A DNA stretch of 64,000 nucleotides, from contig JADJOA010000014.1 in NCBI GenBank assembly GCA_016714005.1, forward strand, positions 930,001 through 994,000, given 5' to 3'. The notes beneath the pieces are model-generated. The model did not search any database. It had not been told where the DNA came from and was given only the letters and a program-made list of their open reading frames with translations. The stretch is from Bacteroidota bacterium (GTDB lineage: Bacteria; Bacteroidota; Bacteroidia; AKYH767-A; OLB10). A program made the translations under genes and the position numbers. Shown here piece after piece: positions 12,510 to 22,575 of the stretch (its first letter is position 1; every line of letters starts with the position of its first letter).

Positions 12510-14136
12510 TCTCCCATCATAAACGGATACTTGTAATCTGTAGGTGGAGCAAATGTTTCTTTAATTGTACGTGGGCTAACCCAACGTAATAGGTTAATCA
12601 TAGAGCCAGCTTTATCATTTTGTACCAGAGCCACGCGCTCCGCCAAACGGCTGCTGACCAACAACAGCGCCAGTGCATTTATCATTTATATAAAAAATTA
12701 CCTGCACTATTTACCAGTGCTTTTGTTGCCTGCTCAACTGCGTATCGGTCTTGCGCAATTACCGCACCTGTTAAAGCATACTCACCGGTTTGGTCAACTA
12801 ATGTTAAAGTTTGTTCCCATTGTGCATCATCATAAACATATAAGGTAAGCACTGGTCCAAAAATTTCTTCGCACATGGTTTTGCATTTCGGGTTTTTGGT
12901 AACTATAATAGTCGGTTCAATAAAGTAACCTTTGCTTTTATCGCAGTTGCCTCCGGTTATAATTTCAAGTGATGCATCTTTTTTAGCATCATCAATATAT
13001 TTTGAAATTTTATTGAATGATGCCTCATCAATTACTGCGTTAACAAAATTTCGGAAATCTTCGGTAGGGCCCATTTTCATGCTCTTTACCTGCGCAACCA
13101 ATTTTTCTTTTGTTTCCTTCCACAAACTTTGCGGAATGTATGCACGAGATGCAGCGCTGCATTTCTGTCCCTGAAACTCAAAGGCACCCCGTGATAGTGC
13201 CGTAACCAACACATCAACATTTGCACTTGGGTGCGCAATAATAAAATCTTTACCACCGGTTTCGCCAACTATGCGCGGGTACGATTTATACTTAGGCATA
13301 TTCTCGCCTATCGTTTTCCAAATTCCTTTAAACACTTCTGTACTACCTGTAAAATGTATGCCAGCAAAATCAGCATGATTAAAAATTACATCGCCTGCAA
13401 CCGGGCCTGAAACGTAAACAAGATTTATTACTCCGGGAGGCAAACCCGCAGCTATAAATATTTCCATGATTACATTGGCCGCATATATCTGCGTGTTGGC
13501 AGGCTTCCACACAATGGTGTTACCCATCATGGCTGGGGCAGAAGGTAAGTTTCCGGCAATAGCAGTAAAATTAAATGGTGTTAGTGCAAACACAAATCCT
13601 TCCAATGGGCGTTGCTCTGTTCGGTTCCACATTCCTTTAGATGATGCCGGTTGTTGCGAATAAATTTCGCGCATGAACTGAACGTTGTAACGTAAAAAAT
13701 CAATTAACTCACATGCGCTGTCTATTTCAGCCTGGTAAGCATTTTTACTCTGACCAAGCATAGTAGCAGCATTCATTTTGTAACGATAAGGACCAGCAAG
13801 CAAATCGGCAGCTTTTAAAAATATAGAAGCCCGCTGTTCCCATTCCATAGCAGACCATTTTTCTTTTGCAGCAAGTGCGGCATCAATTGCAGCCTTAACA
13901 TGCGATGCATCTCCCTGATGAAAATGTCCAAGTAAATGCTGATGATCGTGCGGGGGATTTAAAGTTTTTGTATTGCCTGTTCTTACTTCTTTGCCGTTAA
14001 TGTACATGGGTATGTCCATTACTTTAGAGCGTGCTTCTTTTAAAGCATCTTTTAGTGCAATTCTTTCGGCACTATTGGGAGCATAGTTTAAAACCGGTTC
14101 GTTAAATGCGGGTGGGATATTATATACTGCGTTCAT
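12503..14136 (-). CDS. pruA: 1-pyrroline-5-carboxylate dehydrogenase
   Basis: NAD-dependent aldehyde dehydrogenase of proline breakdown, oxidising glutamate semialdehyde to glutamate. About 543 residues, the length of the stand-alone P5C dehydrogenase family. Key parts: N-terminal INGKEVRTGNTKTLNPP, NAD-binding LTPFNFTAIAGNLP and FTGSTEVFKGIW, catalytic Glu in VGETGGKDF, catalytic Cys in FQGQKCSAASR, and EEIFGPVL. The C-terminus (TGAVVGQQPFGGARGSGTND, then SMINLLRWVSPRTIKE) is restored by frame corrections near 12683 and 12624. No proline dehydrogenase gene is next to it in the window. Confidence 0.92.
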
Positions 14137-14267
14137 ATCTAAAAAAATTTGAGCGCCAAAAGTAAGTGTTTATTCCTGATGTGAAACGTGATATAGGCGA
14201 TTAAGATTTATAGAGAACAGAAGAATCCGCTATAAAATTTTTAACCGGATCAAAAGAAAATCAATTT

Positions 14268-14768
14268 TTATTGCAGGTACACAGCATTTCCTTTTGAAGA
14301 AAACTCAACAGAAATATGCTCGCGTAATGTTGTGGAAAGTGTTAAGCCAACATAATCTGCAGCAATAGGGTAGCGCTTGTGGTCACGGTCAACTAACAGT
14401 ACCGTGCGAATTTTTTTTACATCTGCATTTAAAAAAGTGCGCATGGCATAAATCATTGTCTTTCCACTGTTCAATACATCGTCAGCAAGGATAACAACTT
14501 TGTTTTTTAAAGTTTTTTCCGAGAAGCCATCTTCAATAGTTGTGTGTAACGGTTTATCCTTATCCACAGTTATTTTAATGAGAATAGTTTTTGCGGACGA
14601 AATTTTGTTCAACGCTTTCTCAATTTTCTGCGCAAAAACGTAGCCTGTTTTGGCAATACCTGCAATTATAATTTCCTTCTCAGTGTGGTTGTCTTCAAAT
14701 ATCTGGTAAGCAATACGCTCTATGCGATGCTTAATTTGTTTGTCGTTTAGTATTAGAGTCTTATCCAT
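14268..14768 (-). CDS. PyrR-like phosphoribosyltransferase
   Basis: 166-residue type I phosphoribosyltransferase. The PRPP-binding motif is VVILADDVLNSGKTM. The ending (LLVDRDHKRYPIAADYVGL) resembles PyrR, the uracil phosphoribosyltransferase/pyr-operon regulator, but no pyrimidine genes are near, so the substrate and any RNA binding are uncertain. Its start overlaps the stop of the NlpC/P60 gene by one base, which suggests they are translated together. Confidence 0.75.
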   Translation of the reverse strand: MDKTLILNDKQIKHRIERIAYQIFEDNHTEKEIIIAGIAKTGYVFAQKIEKALNKISSAKTILIKITVDKDKPLHTTIEDGFSEKTLKNKVVILADDVLNSGKTMIYAMRTFLNADVKKIRTVLLVDRDHKRYPIAADYVGLTLSTTLREHISVEFSSKGNAVYLQ

Positions 14769-15283
14769 TAATTGTCTTTAATTCGCCCGCCTTTTGCAAA
14801 ACGTTTTTGATAGTAGTCTTCATTTAAATCACTTATGATAACACCGCTGCTGGTGCTGGCGTGTACAAATTTATTTTCTCCCAGGTAAATACCAACATGG
14901 GAAATTGCTTTTTTTCGGGTTCGAAAAAAAACCAAATCTCCTTCACACAATTTGTTTTTACCAATGTGCTTTACCTTATCATACATATCAGCAGAAGAAC
15001 AACCAACAATTTCCTTTCCTGCTTCTGTCATTACTTTATTTACAAACCCCGAACAATCTATTCCATTCTCATTTTTTCCACCGTATTTATAAGAAGTACC
15101 CATAAAAGTTATAATGGCATCGTACATTTTTTTATGTTCAAGTGATTTTATTTCAATTCCTAAGGATTGAGAGTAGTAAGCAAGCTCATTAGTTTCTATA
15201 ATGCTGTTTTCAACTACATTATTACTGGGCTGGCAAAATGCAGTTAAAGGAAGTAAAAGCAAAAACCATAAAAATTTTGGCAT
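14768..15283 (-). CDS. NlpC/P60 (C40) cell-wall hydrolase
   Basis: Secreted cysteine peptidase expected to cut peptidoglycan stem peptides. Signal peptide MPKFLWFLLLLPLTAFCQ (start at 15283; an in-frame ATG two codons earlier is possible). The NlpC/P60 domain shows the catalytic Cys in NGIDCSGFV, the His in ISHVGIYLG, and a third polar site in FVHASTSSGV. 172 residues with no extra binding domain. It is upstream of, and overlapping, the phosphoribosyltransferase gene. Confidence 0.87.
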   Translation of the reverse strand: MPKFLWFLLLLPLTAFCQPSNNVVENSIIETNELAYYSQSLGIEIKSLEHKKMYDAIITFMGTSYKYGGKNENGIDCSGFVNKVMTEAGKEIVGCSSADMYDKVKHIGKNKLCEGDLVFFRTRKKAISHVGIYLGENKFVHASTSSGVIISDLNEDYYQKRFAKGGRIKDN

Positions 15284-15357
15284 GTGCACGAAGATAAACC
15301 GGATTGAATGAAAATATTCTAATTAAAAACGCAGGTTTGCACCTTGTATTGTTAACA

Positions 15358-15972
15358 TCACCCGATCCGATCTTGCAAATAATAAATTGAATCGGGCCCA
15401 CAGTTGAATAGCAAATCAATACAAGAAAGCCCCGGTATAAAATCGGTTTTGTAGGAAAATACTTGAGGGTATTTTTTACAATTCCATGCAGTTGCTTTTT
15501 CAGCAGAACTTAAATATTTACAATCGGAGCCATCTTCAATTGATTTTAAATAGTCTTCAGTGAAATTAATGTTGTTTTTTACTTTCAATTGTTTTAAAAC
15601 CCATAGTAAAATTTTGGTATTAAAAACGAGTAAATATTTTTCTTTCTCGAAAAACAAATCTTTTAATTCATCTTTATAGAATTCAAAATAAGCCGAACGG
15701 TTGTAAGCTGATTCTATGCTTCTCCAATGGTTTAGCTTCCAGTTTTGCGCAAAAGAAATTTGAACCAGTCCTGTTTTTACTTTTTGATGTGTCTGAAATA
15801 ATGGAACAGATAGTGTTTGAACACCGTTTGCATTTAATATCTCACACCTGTTACGGTAGGTTTGTTTTTGGAAATGCTCATGCGCTTCAATAAAAACAGA
15901 ACCATGCTTTATTAATTCCTGCAAGTATATAACCGGAGGAAAATAAGCAGTTGCAAAAACAGGAGTATTCAT
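15358..15972 (-). CDS. WbqC-like family protein
   Basis: 204-residue protein resembling the WbqC family, whose members occur in surface-polysaccharide loci but have no well-fixed reaction. Typical features: N-terminal TAYFPPVIYLQELI, QKQTYRNRCEI, VPLFQTHQKVKTGLVQI, and WKLNHWRSIESAYNRSAYFEFY. The frame is intact. It lies between lepB and the NlpC/P60 gene on the same strand. Confidence 0.75.
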   Translation of the reverse strand: MNTPVFATAYFPPVIYLQELIKHGSVFIEAHEHFQKQTYRNRCEILNANGVQTLSVPLFQTHQKVKTGLVQISFAQNWKLNHWRSIESAYNRSAYFEFYKDELKDLFFEKEKYLLVFNTKILLWVLKQLKVKNNINFTEDYLKSIEDGSDCKYLSSAEKATAWNCKKYPQVFSYKTDFIPGLSCIDLLFNCGPDSIYYLQDRIG

Positions 15973-16000
15973 TTAAACTTATCTCCCGTCTAAAGCAAAT

Positions 16001-17122
16001 TTAATCATGGATAAGGCTAAACAAACGCTTCCATCTTATTTTGCTAAAGAAACTTCCCTCGCTATCCCAACTCATCCAAATAAAAACAGCCTTGCCTACT
16101 ATATGATCTTCCGGGACGAAACCCCAAAAGCGGGAGTCAGCACTGTTGTGCCTGTTATCACCCATCATCCAGTAATAGCCTTGCTTAAAAGTATATGTGG
16201 TGGTTTCTTTATCGTTAATAAAAAATTTTCCGTCTCTAATATCTAATTTGTTGCCTTCAAACTCAACTATGCAGCGCTGGTAAATGGAAATATTATCTTG
16301 TGTAAGCGTAATGGTAGCACCTTCTTTTGGTAAATATAGCGCACCATAGTTATCTACATTCCATAAATGTTTTTCATCATAAGGAAACAATCTTTGGTAA
16401 GGGCTTGGAGTACCGACAGGCTGAAATTTCGATTCAACAGCTTTTACATAGGGTAATTTTTTTAACGCATCTACTTTTTCTTTGGTAAGCAAAAACTCAT
16501 AAATGCCGGGAGCCAGCATTGCTCCCTCTCTTATTTTCAAATCTTCGAGTAACTGCGGATTAAACGTGGTTCCGTCCGTTATTACATTGTATGTAAACTG
16601 ACCTTTATCAGTTAACGGAACTGCTTTGTTGTTTACGTAAAGTAATCCGTCAACAATTTTTACTGAATCGCCAGGTATGCCGACACAACGTTTTATGTAA
16701 TGTGTTTTTTTATCAATGGGTCTTTTCAAATCATCATCGGGGTAAAAAATATTTCCCGGATAATTAAATACCACAATATCGTTATTCTTTATGTCTGAAA
16801 AACCTGGCAGTCTGTAATAGGGCAACTTAACGCTTTCTATATAAGATTTGGTTTTAATAATGGGCATTTCCTGGTGTACAAAAGGAAATGAAAGCGGAGT
16901 CATTGGTGTACGCGCGCCATAGCTGATTTTGCTTACAAATAAAAAATCGCCCACCAGCAATTCTTTTTCCATTGATGGTGTTGGAATAGTAAATGCTTCA
17001 ATAAAAAAAGTTCGGATAATAGTAGCTGCAATAACTGCAAAAATCAAAGCATCTATCCATTCGCGGGTTTTACTTTTTCTGCCTGTTGATTGCCAGAATT
17101 TCCAGTTTATGTTTTTGAACAT
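16001..17122 (-). CDS. lepB: Signal peptidase I
   Basis: Membrane serine protease that removes Sec signal peptides. 373 residues, with one N-terminal membrane segment (IDALIFAVIAATIIRTFFI). The catalytic Ser50 is in TIPTPSMEKELLVGD and the Lys144 in HYIKRCVGIPGDSV. The C-terminal signature is GDNRHNSADSRFWGFVPEDH. The long insertion between the Lys box and the C-terminal box is usual for Bacteroidota. The frame is intact. It is divergent from mutS2. Confidence 0.95.
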   Translation of the reverse strand: MFKNINWKFWQSTGRKSKTREWIDALIFAVIAATIIRTFFIEAFTIPTPSMEKELLVGDFLFVSKISYGARTPMTPLSFPFVHQEMPIIKTKSYIESVKLPYYRLPGFSDIKNNDIVVFNYPGNIFYPDDDLKRPIDKKTHYIKRCVGIPGDSVKIVDGLLYVNNKAVPLTDKGQFTYNVITDGTTFNPQLLEDLKIREGAMLAPGIYEFLLTKEKVDALKKLPYVKAVESKFQPVGTPSPYQRLFPYDEKHLWNVDNYGALYLPKEGATITLTQDNISIYQRCIVEFEGNKLDIRDGKFFINDKETTTYTFKQGYYWMMGDNRHNSADSRFWGFVPEDHIVGKAVFIWMSWDSEGSFFSKIRWKRLFSLIHD

Positions 17123-17293
17123 ATTTATTTTAAGATTGCTATTGCGGACGAAAATAAAAGAAGCTAAAGGAAATGCACATGAACCATTCTTTATTTATGA
17201 ACATGGCAGGAATAAAAAGCCAATTGGCAAAAGGGCAATTGGCAAGGAAGCACGGAGGTGACGTCTGACCATTCACAATTGACCATTCACCAT

Positions 17294-17301
17294 TACATTT
17301 G
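17294..17301 (+). promoter_or_regulatory. Possible -7 promoter element for mutS2
   Basis: TACATTTG is an exact TAnnTTTG match 13 bp before the mutS2 ATG. This implies a very short leader, and no -33 element is clear at the usual spacing. Confidence 0.4.
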
Positions 17302-17314
17302 TGCGCCATTTAAT

Positions 17315-19377
17315 ATGTTTATATTTCCATCATCATCACTTCTTACTGCAGAGTTTGATAAAATAAAAGAACTGATAACAGAATATTGTTCTGCCGTTCC
17401 TGGTAAAAAGTTGGCTATGCAACTTTCTCCTTCGGCTGAATTTTCTGTTGCGGAAACTGCCTTAAAACAGACCGCGTCTTTTAAATCTATTATGGATGCA
17501 GCGGCAGGATTTCCATCTTTGGTTTATAAAGATGTTTCAAAAGAGTTAGCGGTTTTGCGCGTTGACAACAGCGTTTTGCAAGGCTACCAGCTGGCTGATG
17601 TACTTTTAAATACAATTACAACAAAAGATGTGTTCAGGTTTTTTGAATTTCGTAAAGAACAATATCCAGAACTTGAAAGTATAATTACGGATGTTGAATT
17701 TGAAAAAGCAATTATTGAAATTATTGTAGAAGTAATTGATGATAATGGTGTTATTAAATCAACTGCATCTGTTGAGCTTGCACGAATAAGAAAAAGTATT
17801 TCCAAACAAAGAATTGAAGCCGACAGGATTTATTTATCTGTAATAAACCGTTACAGAAAAGAAGGCTGGTTAACCGATGTTGCTGAAAGTTACCGCAGCG
17901 GAAGAAGAGTACTGTCAGTTAATGCCGAGCAAAAACGCGCATTAAAAGGAATTGTACATGATGTAAGCGCCACAGCCAAAACTGCATTTATTGAACCCGA
18001 AGAAGTTATTGGAATCAATAATATTATTGCAGAACTTACTGAGGAAGAGAAAAAGGAGATCCAAATTATTTTGAAGGAGACTACAGCAAAACTCAGGCGG
18101 TATCATGGTTTGCTTGAATCATATCTTTACATACTTGCCGCATTTGATTTTATAAGAGCAAAGGCAATACTTGCATCGCACACAAACAGCCATTTTCCCC
18201 ATTTTGTGTATAAGCCTTTTATACAATTAAAAAATGCAAGACACCCTTTGCTTTTTTTTACATAACAAACGTCACCACAAAAGCACTATTCCCTTTGATT
18301 TGCGATTAGACGGCACCAACCGCATATTGGTAATAAGCGGACCTAATGCTGGTGGTAAAACGGTTTGCCTTAAAACATTAGGCTTATTACAAATGATGCT
18401 TCAATCGGGCATGCTGGTGCCGTTAGATGCTGAAAGCACAATGGGTTTTTTTGATAATCTGATGGTGGATATTGGCGATTCCCAAAGTATAGAATATGAA
18501 CTGAGTACTTATAGTTCCAGGCTTAAACACATGAAAGTATTTTTAGAAAGAGCGGGGGCTTCCACTCTTTTTTTAATTGATGAGTTTGGCTCCGGCACTG
18601 ATCCTGATTTAGGGGGTGCGCTTGCCGAAGCTGTGTTAGAAGAACTCAACAATAAAAATGCTTTTGGAATAATTACTACGCATTACATGAATCTTAAGGT
18701 TTTGGCAGATAAAACAAAAGGAATTATTAATGGCAACATGGCTTTTGATTCTAAAAATTTAAAACCGTTGTACAGGCTTAATGTTGGCAAGCCCGGTAGT
18801 TCTTACACTTTTGTGGTGGCAGAGCGAAGTGGACTTTCAGGCAAGTTAATTAACAATGCCAGGCAAAAAGTAAATAAGAAACATGTTTTGCTCGAGCAGC
18901 TTTTAAATAAAGTTGAAAAAGAAAAATCTTTCGTTCAGAAAAAATCAGAAGAGGCAGTTGCCAAAGAAAAAAAACTCGGAGAGCTTCTGAAGCAAAACGA
19001 AAAAATGATTTTATCTAATGAGGAATTAAAAAACTCTTTGGAGAAGGAAATAAAAAGGCGAGAGCAAAAAAGTAATAAATCAGTGGGAGCAACAAGTTAA
19101 AAAATTTGCAAAGGAATTTAAGTCAGCTAAAAACAGAAAATATGTTTTAGATAAATTTCTTTCGCAACTTGGGCTTTCAAAAGAAAGATTAAATGAGAAA
19201 AATAAAGTAGAGAGAACTATTGATCCTAACATTAAAAAAGGAACAACAGTAAAACTACACAATGGCAGAGTAGCAGGTGTGGTTGAAGAAATAAAAGGGG
19301 AGAAAGCTGTGGTAGTGTTTGAAAATGTTAAAACAACATGCAGGCTTGTGGATTTGGTGATATTTCAAAAAAAATAA
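17315..19377 (+). CDS. mutS2: MutS2 family DNA-binding ATPase
   Basis: MutS paralogue linked in other bacteria to suppression of recombination or to ribosome rescue. About 687 residues. The start MFIFPSSSLLTAEFDKIKEL fits the family better than the ATG-like codon at 17258. Core: Walker A ISGPNAGGKTVCLKTLG, Walker B TLFLIDEFGSGTDPDLGGAL, and ITTHYMNLK. A coiled coil follows, then a KOW-like end (GTTVKLHNGRVAGVVEEIKG, AVVVFENVKTT). The gene stops there, so no C-terminal Smr nuclease domain is present. Frame breaks near 18255 and 19075 fall in A-rich runs. Confidence 0.9.
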
Positions 19378-19469
19378 AATTTCTCTTCCTGTAATTGAAT
19401 AAATTTTTTTTAATTTTAACAAAGCTAAATTTATAACTTTAAGAACAGAAAAGTCTAAAAAATTTTACC

Positions 19470-22400
19470 ATGAAAAAAATTCAAAACCTTATTTTGTTTA
19501 TTGCTGTATTAGCATTGGGTTATGATGGTAACAGCCAAAACACTTACGTGCCAAGTGCTCCCCGTAGTGGACCAATTCCTTTGAACAGTACTTGCGATCC
19601 TGTTGTAACAGGCCCTACAAGTATGTGCGACCAAGCTATTGTAAACTTAACTGCAACATATACAATTACAAATTTTGATCCTACGGGTAATTATACTTTA
19701 GTGCTGTGGCCGTATAGTTTTGCAGCATTAAATCCAACAAGTACAACAACTGCATCATTTACACTTACATTCCCTAATACATATAACCAATTTATTATTT
19801 GGGTGGAGTATGTTGATGCCACCGGAACAGTATGTGGTGGTAATGTTAGTATTGTAGTTAGTGCCTGCTGCCCAAATTTTAATGATTTTATAACCAATAG
19901 CTCATCATCTTTATCTGGCACAACAATGAGTGCAATTTATGTTGGTAATGAATGGGTTGTACTATCACAAACTGTTTTACTTAATGGAACATTTACTGTT
20001 AATGACAATATTAAATTTGTTAACTGCTCTTTACTGATGAGTCCAGGAGCAGAGGTAATAATAAATACAGGAAAGAGGCTTACTTTATCTAACGATTGCC
20101 AAGTGCAGGCATCGTGCAACAATATGTGGAAGGGAATTACCTTAGTTAATAATGGCGAATTTGCAATCATAAATCATACTAATGGGATGAGTTACCAAGC
20201 TACTGTTATAAGAGATGCACAATATGCAGTAAAGATTAATGGTGATGCCGCATACTATATACACAAGGGAACACGATTTGAAAGGAACTATGTTGATATG
20301 TATTTCCCCCAAATTTATCCATCTTATCATCACATTCAACCGCTGAGTATTAATGGAGTTAATGACCAGAGTTGGACTATGGCTGGAACCAATGAAAATT
20401 ATTTTACAGGGGACCCATGGTATCGTCCTTTATTGCCTGCATACTCTGGGCAAAATCCTACTCCTGTAAATAATCAGTCTTTTGCAAACATTTGGATGTT
20501 TGATGTTGATCAGTTTGAATTTTTTAATAAAAATTTTAACATCCCTACAAATACGGTAAATATTGGATGGAACCAATATGGAATTAAAGCTAAAAACTCA
20601 AATATAGATATTGAGTATTTTAATATTTTATCCGTACAACCAGACCCTAACTCAGAGGTGGCAGCGGGTGGAGTAGGAGTTTATGCAGAAACGAGAAGCA
20701 GTAGTCTATCTCAGAGAAGATTGCTAAGAATGAGAGGCATATTACATAACAACGCTTTCAACTCCATAGTTGGAAATTGTCGTACCGGAGTGCAGGTTGT
20801 TAACGGAATGGACCTAGACATAGACCAGGTATTATTTCAAGGGTGGAATTATTTAACCACGCCCATAGTAAATACCGTAAGCGCAAACAGACACGTAATT
20901 CTTGGATCGCAAAACAGAAGCCTTTCAATTACCAACAGCAAATTTTCATACAGCTATGTAGGCATATACTCGGGGAATATAACAGGTTCTGCATTAAGAA
21001 TTGACAATAATTTATTTGATCAACCAGTACCCGTTGGCTGGTCAGGTACATTTAATAATACTGCCATGCAGTTATATGGCACCACTTCTGGTGTAGTTCC
21101 TGTTAACCTTACCATAACAAACAATGTTATTCAAAATTTAAGAATTGGTTTATACACTCAGTTTATAAATGGCGGCCCGGCAAGAATTAAAAGCAACCAT
21201 TACCTGATTGACCAAAGCATGTTTACCCCTGGCGGCACTTTGTATAACCAACCGCACTACGGTTATTGGATGGATAGGTGTACTAACTTAAATTTTGATG
21301 CCAATGAGGCAAGAAACATTAGCGGATTGGGCAATACAGATGCATATAGAGATAATGCCATTGCATTTAATATAAAACGAAGCGGTAGCGGTATAAACAA
21401 CGGCACCATAGCAATAAACACCTCTAACATTGTGGATATGGGCACAGCCTTTAGGTTTGTAGATTTATGCACAGGGGTTCATTTAAAATGCAATGGCATT
21501 GAGCATTGCAAGCGGGGCGTATTTTTTGATTATGGCGATATAAACAGCCAAGGAATTACAGGCACCCCTTGGGGCAATGAATGGCAGAACTGGACGGCTG
21601 CCGTCCTTAACAGAAGGGTGGAAGGTAATTGGCAGACTACTCCATTAAACCCTGTAGATTGGTACTACGACCAAAGCAATCCAACACTACAAAGACCTTT
21701 TCCATATAATGTAAATCCTCCAAATAACTTTCTAGATATTCCAACAAACGGCACACCACCATGCGCTGCTCCTCTATCAGGCGGAGGCGAAGGCGAGGGT
21801 GCAAGAGTATATGCAATTATTGATGATGAATTGGAATATAACCAGTATCCTGCCGAAAGCCGTGAGCGCGATAAAGAATATGCCTACCTTGTATTGAAAA
21901 ATGATGCAACACTTAGAAGCAGTAATGCAGTTTTTGCTGATTATTTTACCGACCATATAAACAGCAATTACGAAAAATTTGATGTTGTAAATAAACACAT
22001 AGAAACCGGAGATAATGCCACAGCGATTGCCGAACTTAATACCATAACTCCTGCAAATGATTTGGAAAGCAACCTAAAATTTGCCATGAACATTGCACTA
22101 CAGAAGGAAAATGATCCAGGGTATATTATATCACCAAACGATGAAGCCACACTAATACAATTGGCATGGATGCCTGTTTGGCAAGGCGGCAATGCTGTGT
22201 TCGTGGCAAGGGCTTTAATGAATCAGGAAGTAAATGATGTGGGCAATGGTTTAAGGATAGCTCATGCAATGCAAAAAGGTGTAGGCATAAACACAGCAGT
22301 TTACCCTAACCCAGCCACAGCATTTATTTATACCGAAGTTAACGGCATAAAGGAATATGAAATAACCATAACTGAAGTGACAGGCAGGGTAGCAAAAAAT

Positions 22401-22520
22401 ATTCACGCTACTGCCGGAAAAACTTTTATAGATTTAAAAGCACTGAGCAATGGCTTGTACCTTGTTTCTATAAAAAATGCAGGAAACATTTTAAGCCAGA
22501 CAAAAATTTCTAAGCAATAA
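19470..22520 (+). CDS. Secreted parallel beta-helix-like protein with type A T9SS tail
   Basis: 1016-residue extracellular protein in one intact frame. It has a signal peptide (MKKIQNLILFIAVLALGYDG, SQN). The middle (about residues 180-680) is rich in N, T, S, I and V with repeated short strands (LTLSNDCQVQ, NSKFSYSYVGIYSG, LRIDNNLFDQP, LTITNNVIQNLRIGLYTQ), as in right-handed beta-helix surface proteins. An acidic helical segment follows (DELEYNQYPAESRERDKEYA), then the sorting domain (VYPNPATAFIYTEV, VTGRVAKN, NGLYLVSIKN). Ligand unknown. A hairpin terminator follows. Confidence 0.82.
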   Translation: MKKIQNLILFIAVLALGYDGNSQNTYVPSAPRSGPIPLNSTCDPVVTGPTSMCDQAIVNLTATYTITNFDPTGNYTLVLWPYSFAALNPTSTTTASFTLTFPNTYNQFIIWVEYVDATGTVCGGNVSIVVSACCPNFNDFITNSSSSLSGTTMSAIYVGNEWVVLSQTVLLNGTFTVNDNIKFVNCSLLMSPGAEVIINTGKRLTLSNDCQVQASCNNMWKGITLVNNGEFAIINHTNGMSYQATVIRDAQYAVKINGDAAYYIHKGTRFERNYVDMYFPQIYPSYHHIQPLSINGVNDQSWTMAGTNENYFTGDPWYRPLLPAYSGQNPTPVNNQSFANIWMFDVDQFEFFNKNFNIPTNTVNIGWNQYGIKAKNSNIDIEYFNILSVQPDPNSEVAAGGVGVYAETRSSSLSQRRLLRMRGILHNNAFNSIVGNCRTGVQVVNGMDLDIDQVLFQGWNYLTTPIVNTVSANRHVILGSQNRSLSITNSKFSYSYVGIYSGNITGSALRIDNNLFDQPVPVGWSGTFNNTAMQLYGTTSGVVPVNLTITNNVIQNLRIGLYTQFINGGPARIKSNHYLIDQSMFTPGGTLYNQPHYGYWMDRCTNLNFDANEARNISGLGNTDAYRDNAIAFNIKRSGSGINNGTIAINTSNIVDMGTAFRFVDLCTGVHLKCNGIEHCKRGVFFDYGDINSQGITGTPWGNEWQNWTAAVLNRRVEGNWQTTPLNPVDWYYDQSNPTLQRPFPYNVNPPNNFLDIPTNGTPPCAAPLSGGGEGEGARVYAIIDDELEYNQYPAESRERDKEYAYLVLKNDATLRSSNAVFADYFTDHINSNYEKFDVVNKHIETGDNATAIAELNTITPANDLESNLKFAMNIALQKENDPGYIISPNDEATLIQLAWMPVWQGGNAVFVARALMNQEVNDVGNGLRIAHAMQKGVGINTAVYPNPATAFIYTEVNGIKEYEITITEVTGRVAKNIHATAGKTFIDLKALSNGLYLVSIKNAGNILSQTKISKQ

Positions 22521-22533
22521 AATTTATTTAAGC

Positions 22534-22565
22534 AATGCATCAGGCAAGCATTTGCCTGATGCATT
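22534..22565 (+). terminator. 14-bp hairpin terminator
   Basis: Perfect inverted repeat 22534-22547 with 22552-22565 (loop GCAT), followed by the T-rich ATTATTTTATA. It lies directly between two cargo genes and only 10 bp before the next ATG. Confidence 0.75.
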
Positions 22566-22575
22566 ATTATTTTAT

